Part shown: positions 34,398-45,700 of the stretch, piece by piece
How positions within the stretch are numbered: the first letter of the stretch is position 1
How the letters are laid out: the number at the start of each line of letters is the position of its first letter
NCBI GenBank assembly: GCA_038502055.1
Contig: JAXRKN010000037.1
Coordinates: forward strand, 372,001 to 436,000
Length of the DNA stretch: 64,000 bases
Origin: Tanytarsus gracilentus
Taxonomy: Eukaryota; Arthropoda; Insecta; Diptera; Chironomidae
Direction of reading: 5' to 3'
Position numbers and translations under genes: made by a program
The notes under the pieces: generated by a model
Databases searched by the model: none
Seen by the model: only the letters and a program-made list of their open reading frames with translations
What the model was told of the DNA's origin: nothing

Positions 34398-37300
34398 TCA
34401 TCCCTCATTTGTATAGGTTGGTGTTGTTGTAGTCACTGGCCGACTTTTTTTAATTTTTCTCTTTTTCATATATCTTGTAGTTTGTCGTTCTTTGTAGCTA
34501 GGAGTTATTGAAAACTCATCGGAATGACTTTGTCGATTTGAGTCTGTAAACTTTTCATCATCTCTAAAATAATTCCTCGGGTCATTGCCAGGGTCAGATG
34601 CATCTTCATTCGTTTTATTTTCATTGTCAACAACATTCGTTTGCGAATTGCTGTGCTCGTGACTTTGCGTGTTTGAGATTTCACTTTCATAACTATTTTT
34701 AGTTTTATGCTCTTTGTCATTTTTTTTGCCTTCATTTCCATTAAAATTATTTCCCTCTGCGTGATAATTTTCATCATGACTTTGTGGTGATCCAATTTTA
34801 TTTTCATTTGATGAACTTTTTTGTGAATTCGATGAAATTGGCTCTGCATTCATTTCCACATTTCCCTCATCCGATTTCATTTCATTCTCATTTCGGTCAA
34901 CCGAAATTTCAGTCATGTATTCCTCAGAGTTATGAGGAGAATTTTCTGTCAATTCATGTTGGCTTTGTTCTGAATGAGAAAAACTCTGATGCTCAATATC
35001 ATCGAGGGAATTTTCAGTTGAAGTAGGTTGTTCAGTTTGGTTATTACTGTCGTTCTCTGAATAAATGTGCGTGGATGTTTGGTGATGGTTCTCCCCATGA
35101 GACGGACTTTCAGTATGAAATATGTGAATTTTATGGGTTTCATCATGACTGTCAGAGCTTTCCGAAAAATCACCAGCACTTGGATCATTTTTTAGATGCA
35201 AAGTATCCTCGGTAACATCCGAGGAGCTTTCTGTGTAGGCAGAATCTCTAATTAAAACTTGATTGGCTTCATTGCCGTCCAAAAACTTTTGCTCATTGCT
35301 AGTAAAATGGTCATTAGGATTGTAGTGGTCTGGCGGTAATGTACGCATGTGATGGGTGCTCTCTTCAGATAATGAACTTTCTACAGTTGTTGTTGAATTT
35401 TCATTGGAATCACTTTTTGTAACTTCCTGTTGACTTTCTTCCATTAAAGCTGACTCAGCTAAAACACCTCCATCATGCAAATGATCCTCAATATTTTTAG
35501 GCACTTGCATATGCGGGTCATTAGGATTATAATGATCAGGCGGTAAAGTACGAATGTGGGTTGTGCTCTCTTCAGATGTAATTATATCATAATTAGAGGT
35601 TGAAGTTATTTCATGTGACATAATTCCTTCACCTGACTCTTCAGAAAAACTTTCGGAATGAACTTTCTGAAATCCTAAAAAGAACTCGAGCTTATTACTT
35701 CAGTCACTTACATTAGTTTCTATGGTACTTACTAATAATTGGAGTGGTATAAGACTCTTCTAGCTCCACATTTTCTTCACCATTGTAGTCGAGAAAAGTA
35801 AAACAAGTTCCTGTCGTGGCCTCATCAACATAATCTTCTGTGACTTCTTCATGTTGTGTGGTTGTACTTTCAGTCTCGGTTGAAGTAAAAATTTCTTCAT
35901 GATACTCAGTTGAAGCTGTTTCTTCCATAATTGATTCAGATGAAAATTGAGATGTTCCATGATTCTCGACAGATGAATAACTTGTTGAGTCAGCACTTTC
36001 GTAAATTGAAGCAGATGTTGTGCGTTCATTGATAATTTCCTCAGATGATGTGGGTGGTGGAGGGGGAGGATGCGGAAAGGTTTGATGCTGTGAGCTTTCC
36101 AGATTTGAAATTTGGGTCGACTCAAGGTGTACCTCTTGCACATAGCTTTCAGATGAGCTATGTGTGGGATGGTGGCCGGGATAAATTGTGCTCTCTGTTG
36201 CTGTGTCTTCATTGATGCTAGGAAAATGTGGCAGATTAGGGAGTTCTTCCTCCTCATAAACTGTTGTTGTATCTGATGAAAGATCCGTTGAGCTTTCGAT
36301 CAAACTTGAGGTTTGAATGCATGTATTGCATTTTGGTGTGGGAGATTGGAAATTTTCAGTAGAGTCACTTAGACTTGAATAATCAGAGCTTGTGGAAGTT
36401 TCTTGTGTGCTTGTGGTTTCAGATTGACTTGAAATATTTTCCGTAGGATTCTCAGAAAAAATATCATCATCATTATTTTCTGAATGGACAGTCGAAGGAA
36501 CTTCTGAAGTGTTTTCTGTGCTGGTTGAAATATCTTCAGAAGGATTCTCAGAAACATTTTCATCATCATTACTTTGTGAATGGACTGTCGAAAGAACTTC
36601 TGAAGTGTTTTCTGTGCTGGTTGAAATATCTTCAGAAGGATTCTCAGAAAAATTTTCATCATCAATAATTTGTGAATTGATTTTTGAAGTAATTTCTTGC
36701 GTGTTTTCTGTGCTGGTTGAAATATTATTAGTCTCAGTTTCCTTCAAAATTTCTTCTTCTTCAGGTTCATTTTCAGTTGTGGTTAAACTTTCGGTGGAAG
36801 AACTAAAACCTAAAGTTGTGGGTTTACTTGAAGAAATAGACGAATTTTTTTGATGATTTGAAATATCATTTTCATGACTGTGAGTGCTTTCAGAATTATT
36901 CACACTTTCAGTTGATTCGATTGAGCTTAGAGAAATTTCTAAAGATGATTCGGTTGATGAACTTTCAGTCGATGTTGCTTTTTGCTCATCAGTGGTTGTC
37001 ATAAAAGAAGAAGTTTTATAATTATTTGTCACTTCGTCTGGAAGTTCACTTTCAGCAACGATAATTTCTGATGTTGTGTCTTCATTTTCATTTCCATCTG
37101 TGAAAGTTGTAAAATCTTCAGGCTCCGAATAATCTTCAGGCTCAGTAACTTCATGATGATCCTCAAACCTTGGAGTAGCATCATCGTAATCGCCAGTATC
37201 ATCATTTTCATCAGGTTCACTCACTTCAGTTTCTGGTGACGTTGCTGTTTGTGAATTTTTCATGGGTTTCGGCTTCACTCTTTTTCCATTTGCTTTTCTT

Positions 37301-37641
37301 TTTGGCGATTTTGTTGCTTTCATGTCTCTCACAATAATTTTCTTCTTTGTCGTTGTTGTTGCATCCTCATCTAAATTAACAACAGATTCTTCCATATCAC
37401 ATGCTAAACATTCTACTGTTCCATTTCCATAAACACCATCACTAAAGCATTTATAGTGCTCTGCATGTTGACCGATACATGCAATAAATTTGCCACAACT
37501 GTCCGGATCTTCCTTAATCGTAACTGTTTTTAATGGAACATCTTCACATAAATTGTGTCTCCTTACGCCATTTGATCTGGCAGACACTTGATATATTACA
37601 CAAATTGTTATAATGAGAACATAATTAAGAAACCATTCCAT
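34398..37641 (-). CDS. Secreted mucin-like protein with one N-terminal CBM14 chitin-binding domain
   Basis: Two coding exons, 35733-37641 and 34398-35674, joined in phase 1, give 1061 aa. Residues 1-21 are a signal peptide (MEWFLNYVLIITICVIYQVS). One peritrophin-A/CBM14 domain follows with six cysteines at 32, 49, 55, 65, 78 and 81. The rest is low-complexity, rich in Ser, Thr, Glu, Asp and Asn, with a Lys-rich patch after the domain, four imperfect 32-residue repeats (SENPSEDISTSTENTSEV type), a second 2-copy repeat (RTLPPDHYNPND) and a basic C-terminus (KKRKIKKSRPVTTTTPTYTN). CBM14 binds chitin in peritrophic matrix or cuticle. The acidic, Ser/Thr-rich tail suggests a heavily O-glycosylated mucin-like spacer, which is inference. 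AATAAA stands 54 nt past the stop. The long acidic tail might not all be conserved between species. Confidence 0.9.
36430..36730 (-). repeat. Intragenic 96-bp (32-residue) repeats in the mucin-like tail
   Basis: Two copies with very few differences start at about 36501 and 36597 on the plus-strand numbering, an exact 96-bp period; two more diverged copies flank them. The coded unit carries ISTSTENT and SENPSED. The high identity of the middle pair points to recent duplication or conversion. Confidence 0.8.
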
Positions 37642-37706
37642 GGTTATTGATTTTCCAATTAATGGAGCTCATATACGTGTGGAAAAGTTGTGTGACAATG
37701 TTTGCA

Positions 37707-37735
37707 AATTTATAGCGGAATGCCTTTTTATATGT
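37707..37735 (-). promoter_or_regulatory. TATA boxes upstream of the mucin-like gene
   Basis: On the minus strand, TATAAATT (37707-37714) and a second TATAAAAAGG-like site (about 37725-37734) lie 66-95 nt before the ATG at 37641. Either could set the start site about 30 nt further down. Confidence 0.5.
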
Positions 37736-38382
37736 CGATGTCGATATAATTCAATTTTTATTTCAATTTTATTGAAATTCATGTCGTGATCTCGTACGAA
37801 TAAAGAAGATAATAAAATATCTATATATCGTGACAATTCTCATCACTGCTTTAATATTCATCAGTTCAGTGGGAGTTGAAGTAAGTGAATGGGAAAAATT
37901 CAGGGTATCATGAAAATGTATAAGAAGAAATTGTGGGGAAAAGATACTTTTAAAGGGATACACTCAAGCGAAAATAAGATACCAACTTTTTTGGGACTAT
38001 GATGGGTGGATGGAAGATGGTCGTGGCTCCCATTGTATAAAAATACTTTTGAAAGAGAGCAAAACCTTTCTTCTGTTTGAATAAACATTCATCAGAGTTT
38101 GACTGAGGCAATATTCATTGCCTTAATGTATCTAATGGTTTTTGTTCGTTAATGAGGGTTGAAGGAATTTTTATAAAAGAAATGATTAGAATTTCAAGGT
38201 CCGTGAATACTAATTGGATTTATATTTATAAAAATTAGGGAATTTGAGAAGTAAATAAAATTTTTTAACTGAAAGTTTTTTAAAGTTCAGTGAAGAATTT
38301 TTGAGTTTTTTAAAAATGTATCTGAAAAAACTGTAAAAAATAATACAAAAAAATTTAACAAAAACTTGAATTGAATAATATT
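37736..38382. other. Spacer between the two chitin-binding genes
   Basis: About 650 bp, AT-rich, no exon recognised. It should hold the promoter of the mucin-like gene and the 3' end of the triple-CBM14 gene, both read on the minus strand. Confidence 0.5.
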
Positions 38383-38383
38383 T

Positions 38384-39067
38384 TTATTTGTAACATTGGA
38401 CCTTTTCCTCCCAATCACATGATTTTGTTTTAGCATCAAATTGACAGCGTTGAGGACATGAAATGCGCCACGCCATGAGATGTGAACACTTTTCGAATTC
38501 AGTACATTTATTTGTCGGTAGCAATAAAGTGGACGAAGATCCTTTTTCAAAACGGCACTTTGAGTTTGGTGTGCCTTTAGCTCTCTTCACCGTACAACCT
38601 GACTTTTCTTCTTCCACACATTTATGTTCAATTATACTAAATTCCATATCTTGTTCACACTTAATTCTCGTTCCAATTCCATCATGACATTCAATGAACT
38701 CTCGACACTCGTGTGGTATTGAAGCGTTCACTTCTCCAACTGATGGACACAAGACTGTTTTTGCTGGTGATCCTTCAGCTGGAAAAATTGAGTAATCTGT
38801 TGCATACTCATATGAGTTCTTTGAAATTTTTCTCGTTGTCGTCTCGATGGAACACTCCTCAAGACACAATTTCTGATCGGTGAATAGAAAAAGTGATGCC
38901 TCCAAGCAGCTCATTTCATATTCCTCATTGTGATGACAAACAATAAACACTGAACAATTATTCACACTTGGATAAATATACAGAGTGTCATCTCTCGACA
39001 TTTTGCAATAACCGGCTTCCGATGAAGCGATGAAAGCTGCAAAGAATGTGAAAATAATAATCAACAT
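38384..39067 (-). CDS. Secreted peritrophin with three CBM14 domains
   Basis: Single-exon gene of 227 aa. Residues 1-18 are a signal peptide (MLIIIFTFFAAFIASSEA). Three six-cysteine CBM14 units follow: C21-C72, C107-C158 and C171-C225, the last with one extra cysteine (C208). Compact triple CBM14 proteins are typical of insect peritrophins and obstructor-type cuticle proteins; the tissue cannot be told from sequence. The units are diverged, with few of the usual aromatic residues. The gene sits head-behind the mucin-like CBM14 gene on the same strand with about 740 bp between coding regions, so the pair may be co-regulated. An AATAAA overlaps the stop codon (38383-38388). Confidence 0.9.
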   Translation of the reverse strand: MLIIIFTFFAAFIASSEAGYCKMSRDDTLYIYPSVNNCSVFIVCHHNEEYEMSCLEASLFLFTDQKLCLEECSIETTTRKISKNSYEYATDYSIFPAEGSPAKTVLCPSVGEVNASIPHECREFIECHDGIGTRIKCEQDMEFSIIEHKCVEEEKSGCTVKRAKGTPNSKCRFEKGSSSTLLLPTNKCTEFEKCSHLMAWRISCPQRCQFDAKTKSCDWEEKVQCYK

Positions 39068-39134
39068 TCTTCACTTTGTTCTTATCAACTTTGCTTTCTA
39101 TAAAGATATGAGAGCTGTCATGCGAAAAAATTGA

Positions 39135-39142
39135 TATTTATA
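39135..39142 (-). promoter_or_regulatory. TATA box of the triple-CBM14 gene
   Basis: TATAAATA on the minus strand, 68 nt upstream of the ATG; a start site near 39105-39110 would give a 5' UTR of about 40 nt. Confidence 0.6.
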
Positions 39143-39724
39143 AAAGAATCTTTTTGTCATAAAAAATAAAATCGTGACAATTTTTTTTTTTCTCAATCAA
39201 CATGTTTCGATTGTAAAAATTCACTGAAAGAATTTTCATTGTTCAGACTTTTATCTCTGCTGTGTATATGAAAATTTTTCATTGGAGTTGAAAAAAAGGT
39301 CTCGCTGATGTGAGATGGACGGTCTTTGGGTATTATTGTGGAAATAAAAATAATTTTTACGGCTTTGTCGTCCATGAAAATTTTCATTCCACAACTGACG
39401 AATTATCAAAGTGTTGTGCATGAAAAAAAAAACATTTTTTATGAGCTCGTCGCTGTAAATTTTCCAATTTAAAATTTGATTATGCCATTAAGTTAAAGCA
39501 ATTAAAGTTAACGGGGTAGAAAAGATGTTGAGATGATTTTCATTTTAATTTTGATCCGCGTAAAATGAAAATTTGTGCTAATTTATGAAATTTTACTTTC
39601 GAAAATTTTTTGTGCTTTAAAATTTTAACCTGCAGACATTCAATAATGCAAATTCACTCAACAATTTCCTCATTCTGTCTCTTTCAGACCGACATCACTC
39701 GAACGTACGTAAGAATTTCACAGC
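39143..39724. other. Divergent intergenic region
   Basis: Lies between the minus-strand peritrophin gene and the plus-strand NACHT-WD gene. An acceptor-like CTCTTTCAG ends at 39687, so the NACHT-WD ATG at 39725 may sit in a second exon whose 5' UTR partner is unlocated. Confidence 0.45.
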
Positions 39725-42700
39725 ATGGCAACAGTGCCAGATCAATCTATTCTCGATCCGTTGAGAGGATTTTTAGTTGAAAATTCAAAGCAACCGAGGC
39801 CACGTTTGATAAAGATTTACATATCGAGTAGTAAACATGGTAAGTATGTTGTTGAGTGCTCTTAACTTTATGTTTTGAAATCGATAAAATGTCGTTCGAA
39901 TTTGCATACAAATATATTGGACATAAAATGTTTCAACACTAAACAGAATTCAAGGAGGAGAGAAAAGTTTTATTGGAAGTCATTGGACCTGAACTTCAAT
40001 CGATTTACGATGATCGGCAGATTGAGGTGAGACACGAAACATTTGTGTGACATGTTCACAGTTATTTAATCCACAGATTGAGTTTGTCGATATGCACTTT
40101 GGTACGGGTTCAACTCACACGAGCATCGACTTAGATCCATACGTACTTTATGATCATCTGCACGAAATTCGAACGTGCTATCGTGTATCAAGAAGCGTTT
40201 GTTTTATCGTAAGCCAAAACTTTTCCTCTTATTGTGTAAATCACAAACATTAATTGCAATTAATTATCTCGTTAAAAGTCATTAATTGGCAACAGTTTGG
40301 GAGAATTTTGCTTGCCCATCGAACTCATCTCAGATGTCTATAATGAATTAATTAATCTCCTAACACCGGATGAGGCTGAACTAATGAAAAATTCCTATCG
40401 GCTTGATGCGAGTGCCGGTGTTTATTATCTTCATACGAAATTTAGGTAAATCTATTTGTGATTTAGAAAATCGGGGTTAATTGACATGAAAATAAAGAAT
40501 TAATTGATTTTTACTTTCATTAAAAAAATCAAATAATTTCAACGTCTTTCAGCATCAATTCCCAGTTGAATATTTAAGTGATGTTTTAGATAATTAGTAA
40601 ATGAACCCATCGACCCTCATAATGATGAAAAAGATTTCTCTTACACTTTGCTCATAAAATAATTACCAACATCATTATTTTCATTCCTTAATTATACCTC
40701 ATTGAATTTTTACTCTCTTATCACTGTCAAAGGAATTTGAAATCCGATGAGTGGATTACGCGAAGTGGTAAATTGCGAAGTACACTTGAATCTAGATTGG
40801 AGACACTGTTCCGAATAACACAGAATGAAGACGTACGAAAAGCTCTAGTAGAGTACAGAGAGCGTGTCATCGAGAAGGAAATTAAAGTTGCACTCGGTAA
40901 AAAATTTATTTGTTAAGTGGTTTGTTAACGGCACTTTACGGAGTTTCTTTTTTTCTCTAGAACATTCATCTCACAGGACGTTGGCTGTGCTCAGAAGTTG
41001 GAAAAATAAGCAATCGTCAAGTGATGTTGAGCGAATAAAAAGCTTAGTGAGGGAAAAAGTTCCCACTGACAATCAGTCATCGCTTGAGTAAGTTTAAAGG
41101 TTTGCAAGAGATGTGCGATGGCAATTTTATTCTCATTTTTTTTCACTCACACGCAGAGTTGATGGCAATAATGGAGAAATTATTGATCCAGAGCGGCAGG
41201 AGCATGAGGAATATCTCGCAGCTTTCAAGCGCACAATGATTGAGAAATTACGTGTATGCATTGATAGGGATCTCACCCTCGATCCGGATGGTGGAAAAGG
41301 GTACATTTGTGTATATGTGTCCTATATATAATTTTTAATAAAAAACTTTTTTTCTCTCGTACCTCCATCAGGAAACGAAAGACAGTACAGGTGAGCTTTA
41401 TTACCCTTTTACGTAAACATTTCGCATATTTTATGCTGCATAAAAAATTTATGACACATTTTTTATGACTTTTTTCTACGCGTGATGGCTCGATGTGTGA
41501 AAAATGGATTCAATTACAATATCCGCGATTAAATATTTTATAGAAATTTAAAAAAAATTCTAATATGTGAAAAAAAATAATTTTTAAAGAGCAGAATCAT
41601 AAAAATCAAAAGAATGTCACGCGTCATGGAGCACAAAACCCCTAAAAAAGTAAATGCCTCAATAAAACTAAAGTTTCCCTTATCTTCGTGTCAAATTTAG
41701 GAAATCTTCTATGAGCATTCCGTACATCTTTCGTTCCTCAACGAGCATTTAGCGTCGAAAAGTTTTCTTTCATCGACTGTGCCTGAAAAAATGGAAGTTC
41801 ATATCAAGTTAAATTATCGCAATGGTGCACGACATGCTCCGTATTTCATCTACGGAAATCACGGAAGTGGCAAAAGTTCATTAATGTCAAAGTTATATGA
41901 AGAGTGCATAAATTGGTTTACGAGTCCAAATGTGAAGGTTCATCGACTCATCCGGTATGCCAAAGCGACGCCACGAAGCGCATATAATTTAGAGCTTTTA
42001 CGTGTGATATGTCAACAAATTTCGATTATACTCAACATTCCCGAAGGATATTTGCCCAAAGATGCATCGTTCGATCCTTTATATATCAATAACTGGTTTC
42101 AAAATTTACTCAAACGAACCGAAGACATGAACAATGAAGTGCTCTTTATCTTTATCGATGATTTACATAAAATTAATCCTCTCGACTGCGACATTGTGGC
42201 CGCTCTCTCATGGTTGCCCATAAGTCTGCCATGGAATGTGTTCCTCGTATGTACCACAATGTCAATGGAGAGCCTGAAGCTGAGTCCAATTCAAAGGGAG
42301 AGATTTAAAAATTCCGAATTTCTCTACGACTTATCGCTGCCACAAAATGAAACGACTATCCTTAAAGAGATTGAAAGCGAGACATTTCAGGCATTTGTCA
42401 GCCGATATTTTGATGATCTCGAAGAGCGATATGGTACAAAAGGAATTGCCAAATTTTCAACATATCTCAATTGTACGGAGTATGGGCTTACGGAGACGGA
42501 ATATCTTGAACTTCTCATGCCGACACATGACTCTGAAGCGACACTCGAACCACATTGTGGTGAATTCAATTTCTCATCTTTTTGCAGCATTCGAAATGAC
42601 ATGAGTAAGTTTCCGTTTTTCTCCTAAATTAAAAAGTTCTTCTTTCTCTTGCTTTCATTTTGCTGATGTGAATTACTCAGCTCAAAATGTCGGCAACAAT

Positions 42701-45700
42701 GCCATGCTATTGTTCCAGAGATAATTGAATTAATATGTTTTGTAGAGAACATACACAGATAAGCCATTATACGATGACAACAATACAATTATTATTGCAT
42801 GACATGCACAAACTTTTTATTGTTCATCGAGAATTTAAAGGGAAAAATTGTGTAGAAAGTTTTCAACCCTTGTCAGTGAAAATTGTATCATGTTGCTCGT
42901 GCAACCCTCTTTTTTGCATTCATTTCATATTTATCAACTTGTTGCCTCCTGGGCACAGCCAAAATATTGAATGAAAACATTTTTGTTAAAATTCCCAGGT
43001 AAAACTCGATGCTACACTGGTAGCTAATGCAGTTTAAAAGTGCGAAAATATTAAAACAAACTGGCTACAATGAAAAAAGAGAACATAAACTTTTTATCTG
43101 CACATTTAAATTGATCTTTTAAACTCATTATTTCTTTACTCTATTTGTAAATCTAGAGCTCCTCATTCGAGAGAAATTAATGTCTGGAAAATTGTTAATT
43201 GAATGGCGTCATGATCTATGCGCTGAGATAACGAAGAAACGATACATAAGTGATCAAGAAGCGTTGCGAGTGGCACATGCTGAGATTGTTAACTTGTTTT
43301 TTCCTCAGGAGACATCCGACGAAAGCGATGACATCAATAGCGATACGAGTGAAAAGTCGAGTAAGTTTTTGTGCTGACCATCTGAATGCGGTTTTTAATG
43401 TGGTGATTTTGAAATTTTATCGAGTGAAATTTTACAATAAAATTTTCTCATTCAAAAGTTTGTTAGAAAATCGCAAAATATCCATAAAGTTTCTGAGCGA
43501 AATAAATTTTTTAGCACATATCACAATGTGCTTTATCAATGAATTATTAATATTTTTTGTGCAAAATTTTTTCCCTCGTCAGTTGAATACAAAAATCTAC
43601 TGAAATAAAATCCATTTAAAATTTCTAATTTAAGCGCTTCGATGCTCAATGAAATGAAACCTCTCAAATTGAAACAAATATTTTATTTCTAGAAAAATCT
43701 TTTTGAGCATTTTTTCTTAGAAATAAAATCAAATGTAAATTCATAAGAATCTGAATTCATAAGGGAATTTTTTTCTAACCAACCAGACAGAATAAATATA
43801 CCGATTTCAATTTATTGAAAGGAAAAATGACTCAATCTGCTTTGCTTTAAAATGATTGATGTGTTTTGAGAGCAAATTTATCACAATAAAGTTCGGTTGC
43901 ATGCTTCAGTAAGAAATTTTGATTAAATTATGACCTTCCTAGCTAAATTTTTGCCCAACGCGTTTCAGTTGGAAAATTGCTTATGGGATTTTATCCCCTC
44001 AATTTTCATTAGCCACAACCGAAGCGACACCATGTCCGGTAGCGCAATATTATTAACAGAGCATATTTTAATTTTTCTCTCATACAGCAAACAATCACAA
44101 GCGACACTGTGATGAGACAGCAACATTGTGCTCGATACTTCCGATTCCTGGGTCTGACATCTCATATTCTATACGTCATGTTGAGGAGTCATGGCATCAT
44201 CTAATTAAGTCTGACGACAGCAAAAAACTAAAGGAAATTGCCGTGTGCAATTTTGATTTTCTTCTTGCAGCTGTAAGTTAATCTGCGTTTCTGGATCCTG
44301 ATTGTGTGCGAGAATTTTTCTCTTATCTATTTCCATCACACGCAGGTACAAACGGTATCAATAAGCTACTTAAGATGTCTCATCGAGCACGTCCGATGTT
44401 ATATATTAGACAGAGACATCGAACTCGTTTACTATACGATTAGAAAGGCGAGTGATGTCCTCACAAGAGATCCAATGCAGCTCGGTGCTCAGGTTTGTAC
44501 ACTCAATTATATGAAAGCATGTCAATTAGCAGTCAATTACATGCTTAATGCATTTTCCGGATAGCGTGCTTAAGAAATTGACACTAAAATGAAAAATGCA
44601 TCAATTCGCAGAGTGGAGTAAAAATGTCTCATAAAAAATTCATAAAAATGTTACTTCAACTGGTTTTTTAAATATTTTAGGAATTTTTTTAAATTCGTGA
44701 TTCCACTCCTTGATTTAATTTTACAAAGATAAAGCAATTTTACAGCTCGATTTATCTCTTTTATTCATTTTTCTTTCTCTTCATCCACACAACGTAAAAT
44801 TAAAATTTATTGCTGTAAGTTCCACTAAATAAAATTTCCGCTCTCCCAGCTTTTCCTTTTTCAAGTGTCCTCCATTGTTGCTGACTCAGGGCAGCATCTT
44901 CTCTCAGCAGCAAATTGAAACTTTGAATGTTATAGGAAAATAAAATTGATAAAATACATTTTTTATGATGTTTAAAAACATGTCAATTGTTCCATACGTG
45001 GCAACATATTCCCATGCTTATACTATGTATATGCCTTATGTCGATCGACATCTTAGATACTTTCTTTTATGGGAGGAGAAGCATATTGGAGGAATGTAAA
45101 TGAGCTTCCGAGTGTATTTTTGAAATGATAGGAAGTCGATAGGGAAATTTCTTGACAACACATTTTGCATCTCAATTCGATGTTTGAATTTTGAAAATTT
45201 TACTGCAGAGAAAAATAAGGAAATTCCAGTTGAGTATTAAAATCACTTAAATTTCTATGGAGAATACTTTTGCAGTAAAAACTGCGATAAAACAATGAAA
45301 CAAAAGAATTTTTATCATGAATAGAGATGAGAAGCTTTTCATAAAATCCTCAGAGTATTTTTAAAGAGCGATAAAAAATGTTCAGAGATTAACAAAAAAG
45401 CTTTAATAAATTTATGTTGTAATGTAAGCTTATTGTCCAAAAAATTCTTGAATGAGGATTACAAAACAAGATAAACTGCTTATGTGGCTTAACTGCTTTT
45501 ATCAAAACACAAATAGTTTCCTTCTCCTTTATCAGAGCTCATAAATCATTGCCGTGAATCCTCCAACTTTTCTCTTCTAAAACCTGTTGACTTATCTAAG
45601 TATAACTTTCTCTTTAAATCTCGCTCTCTCACACATACGCCACATTTTTATCATTCGACAGTCGAGATAGAACGAAAAGGATGTGAATGAGCTAGGGCAT

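Noticed and set aside
34505..37220. Several Met/Lys- or Pro-rich frames overlapping the mucin-like gene
   Set aside because: Out-of-frame shadows of a long low-complexity coding exon.
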